DNA of 34,140 nt, from assembly GCA_017523285.1 (NCBI GenBank), contig JAFWWU010000065.1:1-34140 (forward strand), read 5' to 3'. Under the pieces are notes generated by a model. That model was not told where the DNA came from and made no database searches. It saw only the letters and a program-made list of their open reading frames with translations. Position numbers and translations under genes: made by a program. Each line of letters begins with the position of its first letter. Position 1 is the first letter of the stretch. This DNA comes from Ruminococcus sp. GTDB lineage: Bacteria > Bacillota > Clostridia > Oscillospirales > Ruminococcaceae. Below, piece by piece: positions 22,666 to 32,820 of this stretch.

Positions 22666-23651
22666 AATTGAAAAGAACATTAAGTGCAATTCTTTGTGCC
22701 GCTGTGGCACTTACCGTCTGTGTAAATCTTATAGGTTGTTCCTCAAATGAAGATGAGCAGGTTATTATCTACTCCAACGCTGACGATGAAGCAGTTGAAT
22801 CAATGAAAAAGACGCTTGACGCTAACGGCTATGAGGGCAAATATATATTCCAGAGCTTCGGCACATCCGAGCTTGGCGGGAAAATGCTTGCCGAGGGCAA
22901 GGACATTGAAGCGGACATTATCACAATGAGCAGCTACTATATCGAAAGTGCTCAGGCTGAATACAAGATGTTTGAAAGCCTTGATTTTGATGTTAATACA
23001 ACTGACAGCTATCCCGAATATTACGCACCGTTCCTTGCAAATCAGGGTGCAATCCTTGTAAATACAGATGTGATTGCTGAAAACAATCTTGCTGCTCCGA
23101 CCTCTGTAAAGGACTTGGCAAACCCCGAATATGCAGGCTTCATTTCCGTTATTGATATTCAAGGCTCGTCAACAGCGTGGCTTATGATACAGTCCCTTAT
23201 CAGCGAATACGGCGAGGACGGCACAAAGGAAATCCTCACAGGTATGTACAAGAACGCAGGCGCACACATTGAGCAGTCAGGTTCAGGTCCTATCAAAAAA
23301 GTTCGTGCAGGTGAAGTTGCAATCGGCTTTGGTTTAAGACATCAGGCAGTTACTGACAAGGCAGACGGACTTCCTGTTGACTTTGTTGACCCGACAGAGG
23401 GTAACTTTACTCTCACAGAGTCCCTTGCAGTTGTTGACAAGGACGATGACACAAACCCTCTTGCAATGGAAATGGTGCAGTGCATTATCGAAAACGGTAG
23501 AGCCGACCTTATGACATATTACCCTGTACCTCTTTACGAGGGCGAAACCGCTGACAGTAATGCAATTTCCGCAAATTCCAAAACCTTTCCTGAGGCTCTC
23601 ACGGTTGAGCTACTTGAAAAGCACAGAAATCTCTCTGAAGAATGTAAGTAA
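22662..23651 (+). CDS. 2-aminoethylphosphonate-binding lipoprotein
   Basis: The protein has 329 residues. A lipoprotein signal with lipobox LIGC is followed by a periplasmic-binding-protein fold of the iron/phosphonate type (IIYSNADDEAVESMKKTL, SGSGPIKKVRAGEVAIGFG). It would deliver the substrate to the fused permease. PhnS is the functional counterpart. The iron-binding Tyr pair is not obvious, and the adjacent phnW/phnX favour a phosphonate ligand. Confidence 0.83.
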   Translation: MKLKRTLSAILCAAVALTVCVNLIGCSSNEDEQVIIYSNADDEAVESMKKTLDANGYEGKYIFQSFGTSELGGKMLAEGKDIEADIITMSSYYIESAQAEYKMFESLDFDVNTTDSYPEYYAPFLANQGAILVNTDVIAENNLAAPTSVKDLANPEYAGFISVIDIQGSSTAWLMIQSLISEYGEDGTKEILTGMYKNAGAHIEQSGSGPIKKVRAGEVAIGFGLRHQAVTDKADGLPVDFVDPTEGNFTLTESLAVVDKDDDTNPLAMEMVQCIIENGRADLMTYYPVPLYEGETADSNAISANSKTFPEALTVELLEKHRNLSEECK

Positions 23652-23669
23652 CAGAAAGGAAAATAAATT

Positions 23670-24767
23670 ATGATTAACTATAAGCTTCTTACCCCCGGAC
23701 CTCTCACAACAACAGAAACCGTAAAAAAGGAAATGCTTGTCGACCATTGCACTTGGGACAATGATTACAAGCAGATTACACAGCATATCAGAAAAGAACT
23801 GCTCCGTATCGGACACGCTTCCGAGGAAAATTACACCATAGTTCTTATGCAGGGCAGCGGAACATTCGGCGTTGAGTCGGTGCTCACCTCTGCTGTCGGC
23901 AGAAAGGGCAAGCTGCTTATTGCCGCAAACGGTGCATACGGCGAACGTATGGAGGATATTGCAAAGCACGCAGGTCTTGACTATAAAATTCTGAATTTCA
24001 AGTATAACAAAACTCCCGACGCTGAAATTATTGCAAAGGAGATTGAAAACGATCCTGCTATTACTCACGTTTCAATGGTGCATTGCGAAACAACCTCGGG
24101 TATTCTCAATGATATTGAGGCTGTTGCAAAGGCAGTAAAGTCTCTCGGCAGAGTGTTCATTGTTGACGCAATGTCAAGCTTCGGAGGTATTGATATTGAG
24201 GTTGAAAAGCTCGGTATCGACTATATCATCAGCTCAGCCAACAAGTGTATTCAGGGTGTTCCCGGCTTTTCGTTCATCATCTGCCGTAAGAGTGAGCTTG
24301 AAAAGTGTGAGGGCAATGCAGTAAGCCTTTCCCTTGACCTTTACGATCAGTGGAAGGGAATGGATAAGGACGGAAAGTGGCGTTTTACTTCTCCCACACA
24401 CGTTGTACTTGCTTTTGCAAAGGCACTTGAAGAACTTGAAGCAGAAGGTAGCGTTAAGGCGAGATTTGCACGTTACTCCGAAAACAACCATCTGCTTATC
24501 GAGAAGATGACAGCACTTGGTTTCCGTACATATCTTAACAGCAATCAGAGTCCGATTATCACAACATTCCTTTATCCTGATACAGAGGATTTTACCTTTG
24601 AAAAGATGTATAATTTCATCAAGGAACGTGGTTATGCGATTTACCCCGGAAAAGTTACCGACGCAGATGTGTTCCGTATCGGAAATATCGGTGAGATTTA
24701 CACAGAGGATATTGAAAAGCTTTGCGATATATTTGAAGAATTTTTTCGTGACGAGGTGCAGATATGA
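23670..24767 (+). CDS. phnW: 2-aminoethylphosphonate-pyruvate transaminase PhnW
   Basis: The protein has 365 residues. It converts 2-aminoethylphosphonate and pyruvate to phosphonoacetaldehyde and alanine, using pyridoxal phosphate. The N-terminal LLTPGPLTTTETVK and MQGSGTFGVESVL, the cofactor-binding VDAMSSFGGI and the Schiff-base Lys192 in SANKCIQGVPG are the class V aminotransferase PhnW motifs. AAAGGA precedes ATG after an 18-nt gap. The product feeds PhnX, whose start overlaps the stop here. Confidence 0.95.
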   Translation: MINYKLLTPGPLTTTETVKKEMLVDHCTWDNDYKQITQHIRKELLRIGHASEENYTIVLMQGSGTFGVESVLTSAVGRKGKLLIAANGAYGERMEDIAKHAGLDYKILNFKYNKTPDAEIIAKEIENDPAITHVSMVHCETTSGILNDIEAVAKAVKSLGRVFIVDAMSSFGGIDIEVEKLGIDYIISSANKCIQGVPGFSFIICRKSELEKCEGNAVSLSLDLYDQWKGMDKDGKWRFTSPTHVVLAFAKALEELEAEGSVKARFARYSENNHLLIEKMTALGFRTYLNSNQSPIITTFLYPDTEDFTFEKMYNFIKERGYAIYPGKVTDADVFRIGNIGEIYTEDIEKLCDIFEEFFRDEVQI

Positions 24768-25567
24768 AAAAGATTGAAGCAGTAATTTTTGACTGGGCAG
24801 GAACAACCGTTGACTATGGCTCGTTTGCTCCTGTGCAGGCGTTCATTGAAGCATTCGGGGAGTTCGGAATTACTCCGACAGTTGCGGAAGTGCGTGAACC
24901 TATGGGTATGCTCAAATGGGACCATATCCACACAATGATGAAAATGCCCCGCATTACTGAGGAATGGAAAAAGGTACACGGCAGAATGTGGGATAAGGCA
25001 GATGTTGACGCTATTTATGAAAAAAGCGAGAAGGCAATTTTCGGTATTCTTGATAAGTTCATCACCCCTAAGCCGTTTGTTCCCGAAACGATTTTCGAGC
25101 TTAAAAAGCGTGGCATAAAAATTGGTTCAACAACAGGTTATACGACCGAGATGATGGATATTGTGACAAAATCAGCGGCAGAACAGGGCTACAAGCCTGA
25201 TGCATGGTTTTGTCCCAATCATACGGAAAACAAGGGCAGACCTTACCCCTATATGGTTTTTAGAAATCTTGAAGTGCTGGGTGTAAGCAGTGTCAGCTCC
25301 GCAATCAAAGTTGGCGATACGGTTGCTGATATTAAAGAGGGTAAAAACGCAGGCATAATTTCTGTCGGAATTATCGAGGGAAGCTCGGTTATGGGTTATA
25401 CCGAAGCGGAGTATGAGGCGTTTTCTCCCGAACGCAAGGAGCTTGAATGTCAGCGTGTCCGTCAGGTTTACGAAGCCTGTGGTGCGGATTATGCGATAAG
25501 CAATATGAGTGAGCTTGTAAGTTTGATTGATAAAATTGAGAAATATAAAAAGAGTGATATCGCTTGA
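24764..25567 (+). CDS. phnX: Phosphonoacetaldehyde hydrolase PhnX
   Basis: The protein has 267 residues. A HAD-superfamily C-P bond hydrolase splitting phosphonoacetaldehyde into acetaldehyde and phosphate. Nucleophile Asp10 in VIFDWAGTTVDYG and the Schiff-base Lys51 in MGMLKWDHIHTM, the special PhnX features, are present, as are STTGYTTEMMD and the acidic KVGDTVADI. With PhnW and the transporter this completes import and breakdown of aminoethylphosphonate to usable phosphate, consistent with the Pho-type promoter. Confidence 0.95.
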   Translation: MKKIEAVIFDWAGTTVDYGSFAPVQAFIEAFGEFGITPTVAEVREPMGMLKWDHIHTMMKMPRITEEWKKVHGRMWDKADVDAIYEKSEKAIFGILDKFITPKPFVPETIFELKKRGIKIGSTTGYTTEMMDIVTKSAAEQGYKPDAWFCPNHTENKGRPYPYMVFRNLEVLGVSSVSSAIKVGDTVADIKEGKNAGIISVGIIEGSSVMGYTEAEYEAFSPERKELECQRVRQVYEACGADYAISNMSELVSLIDKIEKYKKSDIA

Positions 25568-25582
25568 AATGCGATATCATAA
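25554..25582 (+). terminator. Weak stem-loop at the end of the phosphonate operon
   Basis: TGATATCGC / GCGATATCA with a short loop overlaps the phnX stop region. There is no clear T run, so it may be an RNA stabiliser rather than a terminator. Confidence 0.4.
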
Positions 25583-25650
25583 ATTAACTTTCATGTGATA
25601 TCAGAATTTATTAAATGTACGGAAATTAACCCCACTGACGTGACTCTGCC

Positions 25651-25703
25651 ATTAGGTTCTCGCGCCGCAAGGTGTGCAGGTTCGATTCCTGTCACCCGCA
25701 CCA
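25651..25703 (+). pseudogene. 3' half of tRNA-Leu (UAG), candidate attachment-site remnant
   Basis: The sequence runs from the anticodon loop (ATTAGGT, anticodon TAG) through the 3' anticodon strand TCTCG, a long leucine-type variable arm (GCGCCGCAAGGTGTG), a T arm GCAGG-TTCGATT-CCTGT and acceptor CACCCGC-A-CCA. The 5' half is missing: the bases before the loop (CTGCC) do not pair with TCTCG, and GCGGGTG, the partner of the acceptor, is not found upstream. A break exactly at the anticodon loop is typical of tRNA-targeted integration. Confidence 0.8.
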
Positions 25704-25715
25704 ATGAGAAATCCC
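25690..25715 (+). repeat. 26-bp near-repeat (copy 1) of tRNA-Leu 3' end
   Basis: TGTCACCC-G-CACCAATGA-G-AAATCCC matches 30742-30767 at 24 of 26 positions, in the same orientation. It contains the tRNA acceptor end and the first half of the terminator stem. The two copies bound the transporter cluster. Confidence 0.75.
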
Positions 25716-25742
25716 CTAAATATAGGGGATTTCTTTTGTTTT
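25708..25742 (+). terminator. tRNA-Leu terminator
   Basis: An 11-bp perfect stem (GAAATCCCCTA / TAGGGGATTTC), 4-nt loop, then CTTTTGTTTT, five bases after the CCA of the tRNA-Leu remnant. Confidence 0.85.
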
Positions 25743-25887
25743 ATCTCTTGGTATACGCACTACATACAGTTAACGTTCGCTGTGCGAAATCATGCTGATT
25801 TATGCTGTTTTTTCGTCAATATACACAGAAACACTATCCTCAAAATCACCATTGAATTCCAGCCTACAGTAAGCTAATTGATTGGCT
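25743..25887. other. Short region with a possible C-terminal gene remnant
   Basis: No full gene. On the minus strand a 40-codon frame (25800-25922) overlaps the end of the permease gene and ends CRLEFNGDFEDSVSVYIDEK plus two residues, which looks protein-like. It has no convincing ribosome site and may be the tail of a lost gene. Confidence 0.3.
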
Positions 25888-27012
25888 TCACATATATGGC
25901 TGCTGATTTGATATATCAGCATTTTCAGCAGTAATAGAAAGTTCCTTTCTGTATTTACGGGTTCTTATTCTGTCGATTATATCAGAAAGCTTATTTTTCA
26001 GCTTTCGTTTTTGTTTTCTGTAATAACGGTATAGTTTAACAAGAAGTACGATTACAGTTATCAACGGAATAATCAGCGCCAGTAGTGCAAACAGATATAT
26101 AAAGCTCAGTCTGAATTCGGTTTTTCTTGCGGCATTTTCCCACCATGGATATATAACAGGCTTTTTCGGCGCAACACAGCTGCTTATATTTTTAAGAGCT
26201 TTCATACGCTTTCTAAATGAAAATCTGTCTGTATTCGTAATTAACACAGAACTGTCACTGTAAGCTTCAAAAGCTGTTTTAAACGTCTTTGAAGCAAAGT
26301 TCTCAACAGGTTCGGGCAGTACAGCTTCATAACAGCTTATAGCTGAATACTCCTCACCGATGATAACTGATGCACTGTCATAGGAAATATATATTTCAGG
26401 TGATTTTCCGTAATATTCAATCTCACCTTTGCTTTTGGGTCTTTCAATAACACCCGAAACATAAAAATCGTTGTTATTCACTGTAAATGACATTCCGACA
26501 ACATCGGAAGAACCGAAAAGCTTCCATGCTGTATTATCATCAATAACAGCGTAGTCTTGCATAAGGTCATTATCCGAAAAGAACGCGCCATTGATAAGTC
26601 TGAAATTGTGAAGCATAAAGAAGTCACCGTTTACCGCGTTAATCTCACATTCCGTATTTCCGAGAACAGTTCCATGTGCCTGAAATTTGCCGATTCTGCT
26701 GTAATAAGAATCATACCACAGCCTGTTATTTTCTTCGTTTTTTATCGAAGCGTTTGTGATTTCGTTTGAAATTATTCCTCTCACCATATCAAGTGAATCT
26801 GTTGTAAATTCAGCATCATTTCCGATAAATGCACTTTGTTGAGAGTAGGCGAATTTGCTGTTTTTTGCAGTCCAGTTTTCGGCGGAAAACTGTGTTTTCT
26901 GAGATTCTGACAGTAAAGCGGCTGAAATGAAAAGTGAAACTGATAATATAATTGAAACAGCGTTTGCGGCAATAATGCAAAGTGTCTGAGCACGGATTCT
27001 TTTAAAAGTCAT
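25888..27012 (-). CDS. FtsX/MacB-like ABC permease, reduced membrane part
   Basis: The protein has 374 residues. An N-terminal span (about 12-35) is followed by a large outer domain (about 40-300) with the MacB-type core pattern NGDFFMLHNFRLINGAFFSD, DYAVIDDNTAWKLFG, VVGMSFTVNNNDFYVSGVIE. One further span (about 307-330) and a long basic tail follow. Canonical permeases of this family have three more C-terminal spans, so this one is cut down to two, perhaps by loss of its 3' end near the tRNA remnant. No ATPase partner is encoded nearby. It lies 11 bp after the adaptor gene. Family assignment is moderately sure; transport activity alone is doubtful. Confidence 0.7.
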   Translation of the reverse strand: MTFKRIRAQTLCIIAANAVSIILSVSLFISAALLSESQKTQFSAENWTAKNSKFAYSQQSAFIGNDAEFTTDSLDMVRGIISNEITNASIKNEENNRLWYDSYYSRIGKFQAHGTVLGNTECEINAVNGDFFMLHNFRLINGAFFSDNDLMQDYAVIDDNTAWKLFGSSDVVGMSFTVNNNDFYVSGVIERPKSKGEIEYYGKSPEIYISYDSASVIIGEEYSAISCYEAVLPEPVENFASKTFKTAFEAYSDSSVLITNTDRFSFRKRMKALKNISSCVAPKKPVIYPWWENAARKTEFRLSFIYLFALLALIIPLITVIVLLVKLYRYYRKQKRKLKNKLSDIIDRIRTRKYRKELSITAENADISNQQPYM

Positions 27013-27023
27013 AAGCTTTCACC

Positions 27024-28736
27024 TTAATCCTTTATTCTTACCTGGTCACCCGGCTTGATAGGCTTGCTTGAATTTGCAATAATATAATCACCGCTGTTTA
27101 AAAGTCCAGATACAGCACTTGAAATATCATCAGAAGCAAGAACCTCAACGGCAACACGTTCAGCATAATATCTGTTTCCGAGAGGAGTATTCTTAAAATT
27201 CAAAATCATAACAAATTTACCGTTGCTGTCCTCATAAACAGCATTTTTAGGGACAATCGTGTCATATTTTGAAGTTCCGCATGGAATTGATACAGAAAGG
27301 CTGTCGCCAGATTCAACATTACCTGTTACATTGAATGTGATGATCTTATCCTTAGAAATATTATCATTTTTGATTTCTGTTACAACAGCCGAAACATCGC
27401 CCGACCAGTTGTTTACAATTTCGGCTTCTGTTCCGACTTTTATTTTCTTCGTTTTATCGGGTGAAGCGGAAATTTTAAGAGTATATCCCTCAGATGAAAT
27501 ATCAATAGTCGCAAGGGGTGTGTCAGGCAAAGTTGTTTCTCCGACCTTTACAAATACATTGCTCACAACTCCCGAATATTTTGAAACAATTTCAACTGTT
27601 CCTGATTTTTCTTTTATTTTATTTACAACTTCCCTTTGTTTGTCCACAGCTTCTTTTTTACTGTTCAGATTAAGCTGTTCAATCTGCTTGTTGATATCAT
27701 CGCTTTTTTTCGCTTCATCAAGATTTACTATAAGGCTTTCAAGCTCCCTTTCCTTTTCGGTAATAAGCATTTCTATCTCTTCGGGTGAAGCTTCGGTATA
27801 AGATGAAATTTGATTTTCAAGTGAAGAAATCTCTGCATTATACGATGAAATATTCGTTTCAAGTTCTCTGATTTTATTGACAAATATATCTCTTACAGTA
27901 TTCTTTTTTGCGTCAAGAGCGTCAAGAGCCTCCGTCTGATTTGTAAGAGCTTCATTATAAGCTGATTCAGCATCTAAAATTTCACTTTCCGATGCATTCA
28001 TTTTGATAAGCTCATCAAGAGTATTTTTCTTATTAGCAAGTATTTCTTCCTGCTTTGTAAGATTATTGTTCAGAGCGATGAATTCACCCGAATATTCATG
28101 CGATAACTCTTCAAAGCTGTTGGTATCAAGAGCAATTATATAAGTCTGATATTCTGAAAGCTCTGAAGAAGCCGCATTAAGACTTGAATTTACAGTATTA
28201 AGCTTTTCTTTAGCATTTTTTATAGCCTGTGCCTGTAAAACAGCGCTTTGCTTGCGTGAAATAAGAGCCTGTAAATCAGCTTTTGCATTTTTTATCTGTA
28301 AGTTTTCATTTGCATAAGAATTTGGCACGGTGAGAAGTGATTTGCGGTAATCAAGTTCAAGGCTGCTGAGTATATTTTCTGCTTCTTCAAGCTCAGGTGA
28401 TTCCTCCGCATTCAGAACAAAAAGCACATCGCCTTTTTCTACTTTTTTGCCGCTTTTGATATTAATTACATCAATAGTCTTGTTTCCGTCTATTGTTACT
28501 TCATAGAACTGATTTGCTTCAATAATACCGCTTCCTCTGAATCTTTCGGTAAGAGAGCCTGATTTACAGGTTTCTGTTGCAATTTCAGGGAGAGATTTAT
28601 TCACAATTGTGTTCTGAAAGAAAGTAAGAATAAGCAACGCAACAAGAAAAATTATAAGTATAGTCTTGATGATTTCTCTTTTTCTTCTGTGTATTTCTGC
28701 AGAGTTTTCATTTGTATTTATAATATTTTCATTCAT
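27024..28736 (-). CDS. HlyD/RND-type membrane fusion (adaptor) protein
   Basis: The protein has 570 residues. One N-terminal span (about 22-42) is followed by a lipoyl/barrel half (IIEANQFYEVTIDGNKTIDV), a very long coiled-coil hairpin (about 115-385, rich in Leu/Glu/Asn) and the returning lipoyl half (GVVSNVFVKVGETTLPDTPL) with a beta-barrel end (GDYIIANSSKPIKPGDQVRI). Such adaptors in Firmicutes work with MacB-like ABC exporters, and the next gene encodes a MacB-like permease. AAGGAG lies 8 nt before ATG. The gene directly follows two sugar-type permeases, an unusual mix of import and export parts. Confidence 0.83.
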   Translation of the reverse strand: MNENIINTNENSAEIHRRKREIIKTILIIFLVALLILTFFQNTIVNKSLPEIATETCKSGSLTERFRGSGIIEANQFYEVTIDGNKTIDVINIKSGKKVEKGDVLFVLNAEESPELEEAENILSSLELDYRKSLLTVPNSYANENLQIKNAKADLQALISRKQSAVLQAQAIKNAKEKLNTVNSSLNAASSELSEYQTYIIALDTNSFEELSHEYSGEFIALNNNLTKQEEILANKKNTLDELIKMNASESEILDAESAYNEALTNQTEALDALDAKKNTVRDIFVNKIRELETNISSYNAEISSLENQISSYTEASPEEIEMLITEKERELESLIVNLDEAKKSDDINKQIEQLNLNSKKEAVDKQREVVNKIKEKSGTVEIVSKYSGVVSNVFVKVGETTLPDTPLATIDISSEGYTLKISASPDKTKKIKVGTEAEIVNNWSGDVSAVVTEIKNDNISKDKIITFNVTGNVESGDSLSVSIPCGTSKYDTIVPKNAVYEDSNGKFVMILNFKNTPLGNRYYAERVAVEVLASDDISSAVSGLLNSGDYIIANSSKPIKPGDQVRIKD

Positions 28737-28748
28737 ACTAATTTCTCC

Positions 28749-29651
28749 TTATCCTTTAATTCCGCCTGAATATGTAATGCCCTCAACAAGATAATCCTCT
28801 CCGTAAAGGAACATCAGCAGGCTTGGAACCATATAAATTACAGCGACTGCAAAGGCAAGTGCAATATCACCCTTGTTTATTTCTGAAAGAAATACAGAAA
28901 GCGGATGCATATCTGAATCCTCCATCATAATAAGAGGCTGTTCAACCATATTCCAGTAATCGATGAAAACAAGAAGTCCCACCGAGAAAAGCGGCCCTTT
29001 ACATAATGGAATGCATATATTTGATAGAATTTGCCATTCGCTTGCACCGTCAAGCTTAGCCGCTTCAATGTAAGAGCTTGGAATACGCTTCATAACCTTA
29101 GTAAGCAGAAAGACGCTGAAAGGCGAGAATATTCCTGGAAGAATAACAGACCAGCGTGTATTAAGAAGTCCGAATTTATCGGCAACAAGGAAATTAGGAA
29201 CAAGTGTAACCTGATAAGGCATAAGCATCAGTATTATGTAGGAGAAGAAAATAAGCTCCTTTATTCTACCTGTTGACCTTGAAAATCCGTATGCGGCAAA
29301 AACGGCAACTACAAGCTGGAATACCGTAATCGGAACAACAAGAATAACTGAATTCCAGAATTTAAGCAGATATTCGGAATTTTTGAAAAGTACGCTTTCA
29401 TACTGGTCGAATGTTACTATATCGGGAATAAATTTAAGATTAAGCTTTTCGGAAATATATGTTTTCTTATCCTCTGTCATATTATCGAGCATAGCACCAT
29501 AGTTAGCTGTAATCTCCTTTTCTGTCATAAAGGAATTGGCAATAGTGAGAACTGTCGGTAAAATGAAAAGAATGGCAACAAAACCGATAATTAAAGCAGC
29601 AATCAGCCTTATAAATGTATTTCTGCCGCCGAGTTTTTTTCTGAGTATCAT
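28749..29651 (-). CDS. Carbohydrate ABC transporter permease, MalG-like
   Basis: The protein has 300 residues with six predicted spans and the conserved loop SYIEAAKLDGASEWQILSNI followed by CIPLCKGPLF (EAA motif of MalG-type permeases); the N-terminal arm carries an outer loop of about 65 residues. It forms a pair with the upstream MalF-like permease, overlapping it by four bases. No solute-binding protein or ATPase lies in the cluster; a shared ATPase elsewhere would be needed. Substrate unknown. Confidence 0.85.
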   Translation of the reverse strand: MILRKKLGGRNTFIRLIAALIIGFVAILFILPTVLTIANSFMTEKEITANYGAMLDNMTEDKKTYISEKLNLKFIPDIVTFDQYESVLFKNSEYLLKFWNSVILVVPITVFQLVVAVFAAYGFSRSTGRIKELIFFSYIILMLMPYQVTLVPNFLVADKFGLLNTRWSVILPGIFSPFSVFLLTKVMKRIPSSYIEAAKLDGASEWQILSNICIPLCKGPLFSVGLLVFIDYWNMVEQPLIMMEDSDMHPLSVFLSEINKGDIALAFAVAVIYMVPSLLMFLYGEDYLVEGITYSGGIKG

Positions 29652-30538
29652 TCTTCAACATCCTCCCCGAATTTATTTTCAGCAATAAATAGGATACCGA
29701 TTATAACTATCATAACAATTGCAAACAGAACAGCCGCCGCAGAAAGCTTCTGATAATCGAGTGAACGGAATGTATTATTCATAAAATGCTGTATTAGATA
29801 CATCTTGTTATATGGATAATTTCCTGTAAGCAGATAAACCTCTCTGAATATTTTGAATGAATTTATAAGTGAAAGAATAAGCACAAAGAAAATCGTAGGG
29901 GAAAGATATCTTAATTTGATATGAAAGAATTTATAAGCTGAAGAAGCACCCTCCAGGTCAGCAACTTCAATAATATCCTTAGGAATATTACCGAGTGCAG
30001 ACATAAATAAAATCATATTATATCCGAGATTTTTCCAAAGAAACATGACAATAATAACAATTTGTCCGTAAGGAGATTTAAGCCAGTCAAGAGGCTCTGC
30101 TCCGAAACGTGCGGCAAGCTCGTTTATAGTACCGTTTGAATGGAAAAGCACCTGCCATACAATTACAACCGAGGCGGTAGGCACCATAAGCGGACAAAGA
30201 AAAAATGTACGGAAAAGACTTTTTGCGGGAATATTCATTTCAAGTATGACAGCAAGTCCAAGTGAAAATACAACGGCAAGTGGAACAGCGATCAGCGAAA
30301 AAGACGCTGTATTCTTCACAGCTGTAATAAAGGCTTTATTTTCGATAAGAGCCTTGAAATTATCAAGAAAGACAAAATCTTTTGCAATAGGATTATTTAC
30401 AACAGAATAAAAAATGATAATACCGAAAGGAATAAAAAAGAATGCAAGTACACCTGCAAAACTCGGTGCAATACAAAAACAGCTGAAAAGCTTTTCTTTT
30501 CCTTTTCCGCATTGCGTTCGTTTTTTTGTTTTTTTCAT
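29648..30538 (-). CDS. Carbohydrate ABC transporter permease, MalF-like
   Basis: The protein has 296 residues with six spans and the EAA-type loop IPKDIIEVADLEGASSAYKF. FIPFGIIIFYSVVNNPIAKDF at the start is typical of MalF/UgpA-type permeases. First gene of the cluster, with AGGAGG 5-6 nt before ATG. A -10-like TATAAT lies at 30576-30581. With the MalG-like partner it would form a sugar channel. Confidence 0.85.
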   Translation of the reverse strand: MKKTKKRTQCGKGKEKLFSCFCIAPSFAGVLAFFFIPFGIIIFYSVVNNPIAKDFVFLDNFKALIENKAFITAVKNTASFSLIAVPLAVVFSLGLAVILEMNIPAKSLFRTFFLCPLMVPTASVVIVWQVLFHSNGTINELAARFGAEPLDWLKSPYGQIVIIVMFLWKNLGYNMILFMSALGNIPKDIIEVADLEGASSAYKFFHIKLRYLSPTIFFVLILSLINSFKIFREVYLLTGNYPYNKMYLIQHFMNNTFRSLDYQKLSAAAVLFAIVMIVIIGILFIAENKFGEDVEE

Positions 30539-30575
30539 AAAATCCTCCTAAAATAGTGTAAATATAAGTCCCTAC

Positions 30576-30604
30576 ATTATATAGTGATTTTAAAGAGCAA
30601 AAAA
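30576..30604 (-). promoter_or_regulatory. Possible promoter of the transporter cluster
   Basis: On the minus strand TATAAT (30576-30581), 17 nt, then TTTTTT in place of a -35. The -10 is good but the -35 is poor, so an activator may be needed. Confidence 0.4.
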
Positions 30605-30741
30605 GACGAAAAAATTTTTGAAAAATTATATTTTATTTTGAAACATCAATTTTATGTAAGTCTAAAAAACTATACATTTCTTACGAATTATAGCTTTCCT
30701 CCTTTCTGCGTATTTGAATGCATTCATTATATCATATTGCT

Positions 30742-30767
30742 TGTCACCCACACCAATGAAAAATCCC
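30742..30767 (+). repeat. 26-bp near-repeat (copy 2) of tRNA-Leu 3' end
   Basis: TGTCACCC-A-CACCAATGA-A-AAATCCC, two mismatches to 25690-25715. Here the rest of the tRNA is absent; only the acceptor end and the flank remain, next to the recombinase gene of element 2. It may be an attachment site. Confidence 0.7.
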
Positions 30768-30809
30768 TCGGAATATCGTGGCTGAATTAGGGAACACTTA
30801 ATTCAAGAT

Positions 30810-30842
30810 AGTGGATAGCAGAAATGCTATCCACTTTTCTTT
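30810..30842 (+). terminator. Terminator at the left edge of element 2
   Basis: A perfect 11-bp stem (AGTGGATAGCA / TGCTATCCACT), GAAA loop, then TTTTCTTTT on the plus strand. No plus-strand gene precedes it in the window other than the tRNA remnant. Confidence 0.8.
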
Positions 30843-30850
30843 TATACAGA

Positions 30851-32466
<1,616 letters not shown>

Positions 32467-32554
32467 TTACCTTCCTTTCCGTCCTTGCGGACTATGCCAA
32501 ACCGATTGTGCTACCAACAAGGATACCAGAACCGATCTGACAAGTCCAGTGCTT

Positions 32555-32737
32555 TTACGAAACTTTTTGCATTTCCCGTTCCATGAGGTATCTGAGCTTA
32601 TCTTCAGCGGTTTCCTTTGCCTGTGCATCGAACACATCATGCACATAGTAGATCGTGCCTTCGATTTTCACATAATGTGAATTTTCCTTGTGCTCTCGTT
32701 TCTGAAATTCATAAGCCTTAAGATTCGTTTTCTTCAA
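32555..32737 (-). CDS. Small TnpW-like element protein (TTG start)
   Basis: The protein has 60 residues. The pattern IEGTIYYVHDVFDAQAKETA followed by EDKLRYLMEREM fits the TnpW-type family (I-x-Y-x-V-x-x-x-F ... T-A-x-D-K-L-x-x-L). It starts at TTG, with GAAGGAG 11 nt upstream; an in-frame stop just before rules out a longer form. The same upstream site also precedes an ATG in another frame that gives only eight residues (MPIEENES). Located between relaxase and recombinase as in element 1. Role unknown. Confidence 0.6.
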   Translation of the reverse strand: MKKTNLKAYEFQKREHKENSHYVKIEGTIYYVHDVFDAQAKETAEDKLRYLMEREMQKVS

Positions 32738-32820
32738 TCGGCATCACACTCCTTCTTCTGATTCCTGTTTGACTTGTGTGATACATTTTGATCCCTCCTT
32801 CATCGATTTTTAAATGGGTA

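Larger units (their letters stand above)
30605..30850. other. Intergenic stretch between transporter cluster and element 2
   Basis: No gene is supported. It holds AT-rich DNA, the second copy of the tRNA-Leu-like 26-mer (30742-30767) and a plus-strand terminator (30810-30842). Confidence 0.6.

Noticed and set aside
25651-25703. Complete tRNA-Leu gene
   Set aside because: The 5' acceptor strand GCGGGTG, D arm and 5' anticodon strand are absent upstream.
30584-30790. 68-codon plus-strand frame before element 2
   Set aside because: AT-rich, no ribosome site, and it runs through the tRNA-like repeat; not supported as a gene.
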